Assembly: GCA_029879555.1 (NCBI GenBank)
Contig: JAOUQB010000058.1
Location: 1-9,726 of the forward strand
Direction of reading: 5' to 3'
DNA length: 9,726 nt
DNA from: Nitrospirota bacterium
Lineage (GTDB): Bacteria > Nitrospirota > Nitrospiria > Nitrospirales > UBA8639
Shown: piece by piece, positions 1 through 6,662 of the stretch
How positions within the stretch are numbered: position 1 is the stretch's first letter
Layout: each line of letters starts with the position of its first letter
Translations under genes and position numbers: made by a program
The notes under the pieces: generated by a model
What the model saw: only the letters and a program-made list of their open reading frames with translations
Databases searched by the model: none
What the model was told of the DNA's origin: nothing

Positions 1-1
1 T

Positions 2-586
2 CGGCAGACACCCTGGGAAGAAGTGTGGCAAGCCATGGAACAGCTCCACCGGGAAGGCAAGGTGCTCTATATAGGCAGCAGTAATTTTGCCGGATGGCAT
101 CTGGCCCAGGCCCAGGAAATGGCCAAGCAACGACATTTCCTCGGACTGGTCTCTGAACAAAGTCTCTACAATTTAAACGATCGCATGATCGAGCTGGAAG
201 TCATCCCAGCTTGCGAAGCTTATGGCATTGGCCTCATTCCCTGGAGTCCCGTCGCGAGGGGACTGTTAGCTGGAGCGCTACAACCAACAACGAGTGGGCG
301 ACGCGCCGATGAAGATCTGCAAAAAACCATCGAGAAATATCGCCCACGCTTGCAAGCCTATGAAAAACTTTGTCGAGAAGCCGGTGAAGCCCCCGCGCAT
401 ATCGCCTTAGCCTGGCTCCTCCAGCAACCAGCCGTGACCGCCCCTATCATCGGCCCACGAACGCTCGATCAATTGAATGGCACGATGCGCACCCTTGAAT
501 TGACCCTCTCCAAAGACCTCTTACAACAACTCGATCACATCTTCCCCGGCCCCGGCGGCCAGGCTCCCGAGGCCTATGCTTGGTAA
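2..586 (+). CDS. Aldo/keto reductase, C-terminal part (5' end outside window)
   Basis: Partial gene whose reading frame is open to the left edge; the first methionine at 23 is internal, since coding continues in frame from base 2. Aldo/keto reductases are cytosolic (beta/alpha)8-barrel enzymes that reduce carbonyl substrates with NAD(P)H. Visible family signatures, counted from the Met at 23: GKVLYIGSSNF (about residues 13-23), then an SLYNLNDR..E..VIP stretch, then IPWSPVARGLLAG (73-85), and the cofactor-binding C-terminal PIIGPRTLDQL (140-150). The catalytic Asp-Tyr-Lys part lies in the missing N-terminal half; family members are usually 310-340 residues, so roughly 120-140 are missing. It ends TAA only 23 bp before the convergent TIR-FGE gene, with no hairpin terminator between. 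Base composition matches the methionine genes, so it probably marks the left border of the AT-rich block. The substrate cannot be told from sequence. Confidence 0.93.
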   Translation, partial: RQTPWEEVWQAMEQLHREGKVLYIGSSNFAGWHLAQAQEMAKQRHFLGLVSEQSLYNLNDRMIELEVIPACEAYGIGLIPWSPVARGLLAGALQPTTSGRRADEDLQKTIEKYRPRLQAYEKLCREAGEAPAHIALAWLLQQPAVTAPIIGPRTLDQLNGTMRTLELTLSKDLLQQLDHIFPGPGGQAPEAYAW

Positions 587-609
587 AACTTAAAAAAATG
601 ATTTTGCGA

Positions 610-1815
610 TTACGGGCAATCCTTCGCACACCGAAACCCAATATTATTTTTTCTTCCTGTTGGCCAACTTCGCTCTCTACGAGAAATCCTTAACATTTTG
701 GCACTATCCCTCCAAGAACCACCTCGAATAACGCGCATATCTTTTTCTCGCGTCCACCAAGAATCACACCATTCCCATACATTGCCAACCAAATCATAAC
801 AACCAGTCAGGCTAGCCCCCAGAGGGTGGGAATACACAGCAGTTGTTTGCGATTTTCGACCCTCCTTGGAGTTGCAATAAATAGAAGAAAAATGACTCCC
901 CCAAGGATAGGTATATCCTTTCCCCCCTAAAGCTGCCCACTCCCATTCTGATTCTACGGGGAGTCTTTTCCCAGCCCATTTTGCATAGGCGTCGGCTTCA
1001 TAATAACTCACACCAACGACAGGGCAATCGGGTTGATTCCACTTCGACTGTTTCCAAAAGGCAGGAAACATGACAGCGTTTTTTTTTCGCCACCTCCAAC
1101 CATCATTCGACCAAAAAGATTTGATTGAATAGCCATTTTCTTGAACAAATTTCGCGTAGGCTCTATTTGTAACCGGGTAAATATCCAACCAAATCATTTT
1201 TTCTGAATGGAATTTTGGTGATTTAGAATCTAGCCGACCAGAACGGCGATCTGGAAGCACGACCTTGACCATTTCTCCATTTCGATCGAACCTTTTTTTT
1301 GTGCGACCTTGATCGGAGGGAACGGGATTGACTAACTTACCCTTCTTTGCCCCTCTTTTAATAATTTTCGACAGAGTATTAATCAAAATACTCATATCAC
1401 TGTGAAATCGAGCGTCAGTTAATTCAAGTCCCTGTCGCCTGGCAAAAGTGTGTAACGCTTGAGGAAGCTCTTGCTTGTGAGGCATTTTTGCTTGTCCAAC
1501 CAAGCAAGGAATCACCCGAATATTTCGAGTTAAGGCTGCCAAGATTTCCTTTCTCACCCAATCATCAGAATTTTCTAGTCGGCGATTTCCTGCCGAATCA
1601 ACAATACTCAGCCATTTTTTCCCAATAATCGCTAATAACACGTCACAACCCTGGACTTCTTCTTCAATCCGTTTTACAAAATCCTCACCCGGATCAATAC
1701 CCGAAAAATCCATAAAAACACGTGTAAGAGGAAACTCACGAGTTAATGCATCAAAAATTCGCCCAGCATATGGACTCGTATCCTGCCGACGGTAAGAAAT
1801 AAAAATGCCGTTCAT
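610..1815 (-). CDS. TIR domain fused to FGE-sulfatase (SUMF1-like) domain
   Basis: 401 residues, two domains. Residues 1-150 are a bacterial TIR domain: box 1 FISYRRQDT (5-13), a box-2-like VFMDFSGIDPGEDF (33-46), the strand GCDVLLAIIGKKWL (56-69), and W86 followed by E90 in DDWVRKEI, the place of the catalytic glutamate in NAD-cleaving TIRs. Residues 155-205 are a basic linker. Residues about 207-401 are a formylglycine-generating-enzyme fold (C-type-lectin-like): DIYPVTNRAYAKFV (211-224), GVSYYEADAYAKWAGKRLP (268-286), YPWG (303-306), VGNVWEWC (343-350), RGGSW (364-368) and NNIGFRCA (390-397). The catalytic cysteine pair of true FGE, normally between RGGSW and the end, is absent, so I infer a binding or sensing role. 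TIR proteins of this kind usually act in conflict or defence by depleting NAD+; that role is inference. The gene is AT-rich, carries A8 and A9 tracts, and is divergent from the NTPase at 2194. A GGAG 15-21 nt before the ATG is too distant to be a normal Shine-Dalgarno. Confidence 0.9.
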   Translation of the reverse strand: MNGIFISYRRQDTSPYAGRIFDALTREFPLTRVFMDFSGIDPGEDFVKRIEEEVQGCDVLLAIIGKKWLSIVDSAGNRRLENSDDWVRKEILAALTRNIRVIPCLVGQAKMPHKQELPQALHTFARRQGLELTDARFHSDMSILINTLSKIIKRGAKKGKLVNPVPSDQGRTKKRFDRNGEMVKVVLPDRRSGRLDSKSPKFHSEKMIWLDIYPVTNRAYAKFVQENGYSIKSFWSNDGWRWRKKNAVMFPAFWKQSKWNQPDCPVVGVSYYEADAYAKWAGKRLPVESEWEWAALGGKGYTYPWGSHFSSIYCNSKEGRKSQTTAVYSHPLGASLTGCYDLVGNVWEWCDSWWTREKDMRVIRGGSWRDSAKMLRISRRERSWPTGRKNNIGFRCAKDCP

Positions 1816-1896
1816 CTTATTTTAATATTGCTCCTACTGGCTGGAGGGCAAACCAACCTACGGATGAATGTAAGCCCAAGTTGATAAGGCACATGA

Positions 1897-1914
1897 CAAT
1901 GGGGAATTCCATTG
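1897..1914. repeat. Inverted repeat CAATGG-6-CCATTG in divergent spacer
   Basis: Perfect 6-bp arms (1897-1902 and 1909-1914) flank GGAATT, which itself belongs to the palindrome GGAATTCC (1903-1910). It lies 82 bp upstream of the TIR-FGE start. GG and a T5 run follow on the + strand, so it superficially resembles a weak terminator, but no + strand gene ends nearby. An operator is the other reading. Function is unproven. Confidence 0.35.
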
Positions 1915-1946
1915 GGTTTTTCCTTCCCAAGGCTTGACTAAAAATT

Positions 1947-1963
1947 CAAAATAGGTCATTTTG
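1947..1963. repeat. Inverted repeat CAAAAT-5-ATTTTG in divergent spacer
   Basis: Perfect 6-bp arms (1947-1952 and 1958-1963) separated by AGGTC. It sits eight bases downstream of a -35-like TTGACT (1934-1939) reading toward the NTPase, where a regulator could occlude a promoter. Given the AT-rich background, a chance occurrence cannot be excluded. Confidence 0.35.
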
Positions 1964-2193
1964 TCCAAATTCTTTTGATGAAATAGACTTTAATGGTGTT
2001 CAAATTCTAGGGTTCAACCGGTCACCATTTTCGCTAGACTTAACACCTTAATACTTACTGCCCAGGCAAGAGATGCCCCAGTTCCACTCCTTAGATTCCA
2101 AGATTTCATCAAAGAAAACTCAAGGAGACTTTCCCTGCTCCCAAAAGGAATTTCAAGGCTACCACTATCTCACATTCGTGAAAAGGTTTCCCC

Positions 2194-3939
2194 ATGAATC
2201 CCTGGCCATCTGATGCCGTACAAATTGATATCAAAGATATCAAAAAGGTCATGTTCAAAAATTCTGTTGTCGAAGAATTTCTAAATAACTCTCGGAAACA
2301 TTTTGTCTCCGCAAATAAGGGCTTAGGAAAAACGTTACTTCTGACCTATAAACGATACCATTTATTTAATGAGTATAATGCCGGGAAAAGTCTCGATTCA
2401 CTCCCGAATGTTCATTTTATCCCCGAAGGTAGTCCCTACCTTGATCTGATGACGGACATCAACGATTGCTCAAAACCCCATGAACAATTTCTGTCTTCGT
2501 TAAAAAACACCAAACGAATATGGTCCTTTGCCATAAAACTTTCCGCAATTTCCCATTTCCCCAATCTCCTAAAAAACAAAAACCATGATTGGGACTTTCT
2601 TCCCGAATCCTTTTATGAAATGCTTAAGACCGAGAAGCTCTCACCCACCATGATCTTCAAGGAAACCCTACATTGGCCCGTGTCGAAAATTTTTCAGATT
2701 TTTAAAGCCTCGGAAAATTTTTTGGAAATCAAATTTCGCTCAATTACCAGCGGCATCTTCATCTTCATCGATAAAGTGGATCAGAGCACCCAGCACTTTG
2801 AAAAAGAGGGATGGATCCAAACACAGGCAGGGTTAATTGAGGCGGCATGGGACATCATGAACACTAATCGGCACGTCAAGATTTATGGCGCGATTCGCCA
2901 CGAAGCCTTTTCCAATTATGAATCTCCTATTAAAGCCAATTTAACCGGAGCCACCACGGTTATTAAATACACCCTTCGTGATCTTCGTGAATTACTCGAT
3001 CGATTATCCCAGTGCTATGAAAATGGAAATTCATTTAAAGAATTTATTGGATTCGACACTCTGCGAAACGGCATGCATGGATGCGTGGAAGATAGCTTTG
3101 AATATACATTCCGTCATACCGTCGGTACGCCAAGAGATTTAGTGATCATCTGCTCAAAGCTGCACGACCTCACGCCTCATCTTACCGAATCGGAATTTCG
3201 GGATAGCGTCAACAAAACAAGTTCAGAAGAACTCATTAAAAATGTGTTCAATGAAATGGGAGTTTTCCTTAATTGTCTGAAAAAGAAAAGCAATCGAGCC
3301 AAGTTCTTCTCCCTCATCACCCAAAACATCTTAAAAATGGAGGAGTTGATCAACATTTGTGCTGCATTCAATGAGGGAATCGCCCCAGACGCTTTTCTCC
3401 CTCTCATGAATGAACAAGGCGACTGCTTCAACCATCCCTTTTTCGAATTATATAATGCAGGCCTCTTAGGAGTGGTATCCTTTGATCCTGTCACAGAAAA
3501 AAATGTCCAACGATTCAAACAACCGTACGACATTCTTAGCGAAGGGAATCAAGACCTCCCCAAAGGGGACTTCTATCTCATTCATCCTTCCCTCCATTAC
3601 CTCATCCAAAAACACTCCCAAGAAAATACCTACCATATATTCAAATATATGGTGATTGGACATGGATATGAATGGAAAGAACATTACCCAAGCTTAGTCA
3701 ACGCTCAAAAAACTGTGTCCCAAATTACAAACGAGGAAAGTCGAAAAGATATCGAATCAACCTTCAAAGAAATTATTTCGTCATTCTTAGAAAATCCTTC
3801 TGACGAAGAACACATCTTGTCACAAGAACAACAAAAACGATTCATGGCAATAAAGTCTGCCTTAAAGGATCCTGCCCATAGCCCAGCCTTAAAAGCTTTC
3901 CAAGAACTGGAAAAGGCATTACTTCCGCAACCTGCCTAG
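2194..3939 (+). CDS. Large P-loop NTPase, AAA+/ORC-CDC6-like layout
   Basis: 581 residues. I cannot name an orthologue, but the order of motifs is that of an AAA+ ATPase of ORC/CDC6 type. Walker A is ANKGLGKT (40-47), with K46 and T47 in place and Ala where the first glycine usually stands. Walker B is a hydrophobic strand running into IDKVDQ (192-197), with D193 and D196. A sensor-1-like strand is VKIYGAIRHEAF (228-239). A lid or sensor-2-like GTPRDL (311-316) is followed by helices and a long C-terminal region of unknown type (about 330-581). No signal peptide or membrane span is evident, so it should be cytosolic. AAAAGG at 2181-2186 lies 7 nt before the ATG and supports this start. The gene is AT-rich, and its divergent neighbour is a TIR-FGE fusion, so a role as switch or sensor in a conflict system is an inference. 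A STAND-type or uncharacterised P-loop family is the alternative. Confidence 0.8.
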   Translation: MNPWPSDAVQIDIKDIKKVMFKNSVVEEFLNNSRKHFVSANKGLGKTLLLTYKRYHLFNEYNAGKSLDSLPNVHFIPEGSPYLDLMTDINDCSKPHEQFLSSLKNTKRIWSFAIKLSAISHFPNLLKNKNHDWDFLPESFYEMLKTEKLSPTMIFKETLHWPVSKIFQIFKASENFLEIKFRSITSGIFIFIDKVDQSTQHFEKEGWIQTQAGLIEAAWDIMNTNRHVKIYGAIRHEAFSNYESPIKANLTGATTVIKYTLRDLRELLDRLSQCYENGNSFKEFIGFDTLRNGMHGCVEDSFEYTFRHTVGTPRDLVIICSKLHDLTPHLTESEFRDSVNKTSSEELIKNVFNEMGVFLNCLKKKSNRAKFFSLITQNILKMEELINICAAFNEGIAPDAFLPLMNEQGDCFNHPFFELYNAGLLGVVSFDPVTEKNVQRFKQPYDILSEGNQDLPKGDFYLIHPSLHYLIQKHSQENTYHIFKYMVIGHGYEWKEHYPSLVNAQKTVSQITNEESRKDIESTFKEIISSFLENPSDEEHILSQEQQKRFMAIKSALKDPAHSPALKAFQELEKALLPQPA

Positions 3940-4098
3940 CACCTAAATTCTTGTTACCCTAATTTTCAAAGAAACCAAATCCCGACGCGATAAGATCAGC
4001 CATCTCAAAGCTATTGCTACAATTTTCCCTATAAAGCTAACGAAATTAAAGGGGGAAAGCCATTCAATCTCCATGAAGAATAAATAACGGATAGATTC

Positions 4099-4731
4099 CT
4101 AACGGTACGCAAGCCGAAAAGCATGTTCGATGGCAGCGACACCACGCAAATCAAAAGGTCCACTCTCGAGCGTGTGTATCGCACATGTACTCTTATAAAG
4201 ATCCTTCACAGCATCGACAGGAATGGAAAACGGTGGGCCCTCTCGGTCACCCAGGCGGTATTCAAAGGTAATGAGGAGTGTTTGCGCGTTTGATGGCAAG
4301 AGCGTTGTCAACAAATGAACATACTCACGCCGCATGTCCGGTGGCAGAGCAACCAAAGCCGCCCGATCATACACACCTGCAACTTCCTGCACATCTTCAG
4401 CCCTGAGAGCAAACACATCTCCCACCAAAAGCTCCACATTTTTTCCGGAATAGCGTGTAAACGGACCCTGTCGATCTACCGTTGGCTGCACCTCCCATTC
4501 CTCAAAAAAATCCTGCACCCCTATTTCACTTAATTCAACGCCCAGCACATGATGGCCTTGCTGAGCTAACCACCGCATATCTTTGGATTTACCACAGAGT
4601 GGCACCAGGACTGTGCTCTCTCTCGCCAACTTCAGGCTTGGCCAATACTGCTCCAGAAACCGATTGATGTCATGTTGGTGAAAGCCAATCTCACGCTTTG
4701 CCCAACGTGTCAGCCAAAATTCCGCGTCCAT
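4099..4731 (-). CDS. tpm: Thiopurine S-methyltransferase family protein
   Basis: 210 residues, close to the usual 215-220 of bacterial Tpm. This class I SAM-dependent methyltransferase moves methyl groups to thiols of thiopurines; in bacteria it also acts on selenium and tellurium oxyanions. Family signatures are clear: an N-terminal FWLTRWAKREIGFHQ (5-19), the SAM-binding motif VLVPLCGKSKDMRWLA (41-56), GVELSEIGVQDFF (64-76), and YDRAALVALPPDMR (121-134). AAAGG at 4738-4742 lies 6 nt before the ATG. It lies 98 bp downstream of metX-metW on the same strand, so it may be read through from that operon; a 5-bp inverted repeat TATCC/GGATA (4746-4760) lies in this gap. The spacer on its 3' side (3940-4098) separates it from the convergent NTPase gene and shows no strong hairpin terminator. 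Substrate is not deducible. Confidence 0.93.
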   Translation of the reverse strand: MDAEFWLTRWAKREIGFHQHDINRFLEQYWPSLKLARESTVLVPLCGKSKDMRWLAQQGHHVLGVELSEIGVQDFFEEWEVQPTVDRQGPFTRYSGKNVELLVGDVFALRAEDVQEVAGVYDRAALVALPPDMRREYVHLLTTLLPSNAQTLLITFEYRLGDREGPPFSIPVDAVKDLYKSTCAIHTLESGPFDLRGVAAIEHAFRLAYR

Positions 4732-4829
4732 CCTGAACCTTTCTCTATCCTATTTGGATAAAATTTTTGTGGAGCTTCTTATGTTCTGAAAGAAAGTTTT
4801 TTCGGTGGGCCCTGGCAGTGGGGCGCGAC

Positions 4830-6635
4830 TCATGGCACTGCACGTGCGAGAGCCACGACAGCAACATCGGCGTTCAGGTTTGGATCGTCAACGATCTCTT
4901 CGCCCGTAGCGGAGTTGAAATAGATGGCTTCCAGGATGCAGATTCCCCGTTTCGCACAGAGTTCTTGGAAATCTAATATTGATGGGAACCGGCGATTCGG
5001 GGTGTCGTGCCAATCATAGGCATAGGGACCTTCCTCTTTGGGCAGTCGCCCTTCCCGCATGAAAATTTCCCGCAAAGGCCCATGCGCAAAATTGGGGAAA
5101 CTGACAATTCCCCGACGCCCGATTCTGATCACTTCATCAAGGACACCAGCCACATCGACAATCGACTGGAGCGTCTGAGACAAGAGCGCCACCTCAAAGC
5201 TCTGGTCGGGAATGGCCGAGACACCGTTATCAAGATCCGCATGAATCACGGGCAGTCCCCGTTCCACGCAATGCACAACCTGCCCCTGATCCCGCTCGAC
5301 GCCCAGAAGGGGTGCATAGCCTCGATCACGCAAGATTGAGAGGAGCTCTCCATTCCCAGATCCGAGGTCCACGACACTGGCATCCTTGGGCATCAAACGA
5401 AGGATCATGTCGTAGTCCAGACGCTGCGCGTAGAAGATGCTGGTGGGTTCATCGATAGAAGATTCTTTGGACACATGCGTTGGCAGAATGTGCACATCTT
5501 CTGTCGCTAAGAACGCGCGAATCATCCGTCCACCATCGTCCATGGAACTGGCCAACAGAAAAGAGTCGTGGCCGGCCGAGCTTTCGATCTCACAACTGCT
5601 GACGGTTTTGGACTGCCCGATGAGCGCATCAACGAGTTGACGCGATGCCGAGGGTGGATACAACCAATCACTCGAGAAACTCAGGAACAGCCAACGGCAG
5701 GTAGAAGGTGCGAGAGTCTTCGCCAGCTTCTCCACATGATCACCAAGATCAAAGAGATCCATGGCCGTCGAAAGCGTGACATAGCTATTCGCATCGAAAC
5801 GCTCCACGAACCGATCCCCTTGGTGAGCCAAATACGAACCAACCGAGAAGGTGCTTTCGAACGCGGAATCAACGACTCGCGGCTGCAACCGGGTGGGGTC
5901 GAACTTGGCACGCATGGATTCATCGGAAAGGTAGGTGATATGCGCCAGCATGCGAGCCAGAGCCAGCCCTCCCTCAGGGGCAGGCCCATCATAATACTGC
6001 CCTCCTGCGAAATACGGGTCATGGCGGATGGCGTTCCGACCGACCACATCAAAGGCAATCCCCTGTGAGCTCAACCGCGCCGAGGCCGCAAGCACGATAC
6101 TCGACGTGACCATTTCAGGATGATCGATTGCCCAAGTCAACACCTGTAATCCACCCAACGATCCTCCGATCACCGAGCGCAATCGAGAAATGCCAAGTTG
6201 GGTAACAAGGCGGCGCTGAACTTCCACCATATCCCGCACGGTAATAACCGGGAACTCGGCACCGTAGGGCTGACCGTTCTTTGGATTGACGAAGTTTGGA
6301 CCCGTCGTTCCTCGACACCCACCAAGAACATTAGAGCAGATGACGAAGTACCGATCCGTATCAATCGGCTTTCCGGGCCCGACGACGATCTCCCACCAAC
6401 CTGGGGTGTCATCCTCATCATGTCGAGCGACATGAGAATCACCACTTAACGCATGGCAAATAAGAACGGCATTGCTGCCCTCATCGTTCAATTTACCCCA
6501 GGTCTCATAGCAAATGGTGATGTGTTCCAGGCAGCCCCCATCTTCGAGCCTCAGTGGATCATGGGATATCCACGTCTGGGCCAATCGCGGACAGTCGCCA
6601 TAGCGCGTGGGATCGGAACGAGAGGACACACTCAC
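4830..6635 (-). CDS. metX-metW: Homoserine O-acyltransferase MetX fused to MetW
   Basis: 601 residues made of two normally separate proteins. Residues 1-378 are MetX, an alpha/beta-hydrolase that acylates homoserine in methionine synthesis. It shows ICHALSGDSHVA (59-70), SNVLGGCRGTTGPNF (101-115), the nucleophile elbow GGSLGG with S159, D323 in SSDWLYPP and H356 in GHDSFLL, so the catalytic triad is complete. Residues about 400-600 are MetW, a class I methyltransferase-like protein: RLDYDMI (405-411), VVDLGSGNGELL (421-432), GVERD (445-449), SFPNFAHGPLR (512-522) and YDWHDTPNRR (540-549). A linker of about 20 residues joins them. The start is GTG, supported by GAGGA at 6642-6646 six bases upstream. 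It is 27 bp behind metY, so one operon. Acetyl versus succinyl donor cannot be settled by eye. Fusions of this kind are, to my knowledge, known but uncommon. Confidence 0.95.
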   Translation of the reverse strand: MSVSSRSDPTRYGDCPRLAQTWISHDPLRLEDGGCLEHITICYETWGKLNDEGSNAVLICHALSGDSHVARHDEDDTPGWWEIVVGPGKPIDTDRYFVICSNVLGGCRGTTGPNFVNPKNGQPYGAEFPVITVRDMVEVQRRLVTQLGISRLRSVIGGSLGGLQVLTWAIDHPEMVTSSIVLAASARLSSQGIAFDVVGRNAIRHDPYFAGGQYYDGPAPEGGLALARMLAHITYLSDESMRAKFDPTRLQPRVVDSAFESTFSVGSYLAHQGDRFVERFDANSYVTLSTAMDLFDLGDHVEKLAKTLAPSTCRWLFLSFSSDWLYPPSASRQLVDALIGQSKTVSSCEIESSAGHDSFLLASSMDDGGRMIRAFLATEDVHILPTHVSKESSIDEPTSIFYAQRLDYDMILRLMPKDASVVDLGSGNGELLSILRDRGYAPLLGVERDQGQVVHCVERGLPVIHADLDNGVSAIPDQSFEVALLSQTLQSIVDVAGVLDEVIRIGRRGIVSFPNFAHGPLREIFMREGRLPKEEGPYAYDWHDTPNRRFPSILDFQELCAKRGICILEAIYFNSATGEEIVDDPNLNADVAVVALARAVP

Positions 6636-6641
6636 AATTTT

Positions 6642-6646
6642 TCCTC
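6642..6646 (-). promoter_or_regulatory. Ribosome binding site of metX-metW
   Basis: GAGGA read on the minus strand, six bases before the GTG at 6635. It decides in favour of this GTG over the second in-frame GTG two codons later, and shows independent translation initiation inside the metY-metXW transcript. Confidence 0.75.
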
Positions 6647-6662
6647 AGCGCCTGCGCACGGC

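Larger units (their letters stand above)
1816..2193. other. Divergent spacer between TIR-FGE and NTPase genes
   Basis: 378 bp of AT-rich DNA that must hold the promoters of both divergent genes. I see two short inverted repeats (1897-1914 and 1947-1963), a -35-like TTGACT at 1934-1939 without a convincing -10, and an 8-bp direct repeat CAAATTCT (1966-1973 and 2001-2008). No tRNA or credible protein gene was found. A 46-codon open frame (2073-2213) overlaps the NTPase start out of frame and is judged spurious. Confidence 0.6.

Noticed and set aside
1897..1925. Rho-independent terminator on the + strand
   Set aside because: The stem is only 6 bp and AT-containing, and no + strand gene ends upstream of it; operator or chance is more likely.
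2073..2213. 46-codon open frame overlapping the NTPase start
   Set aside because: No clear Shine-Dalgarno, no recognisable motif, and it overlaps the well-supported NTPase start out of frame; probably chance.
3940..4098. Bidirectional terminator between the convergent NTPase and tpm genes
   Set aside because: Searched for a GC-rich hairpin flanked by A and T runs and saw none of convincing length.
5568..6068. 166-codon open frame on the + strand
   Set aside because: Entirely antisense to the conserved MetX domain; typical mirror frame of a moderately GC-rich gene.
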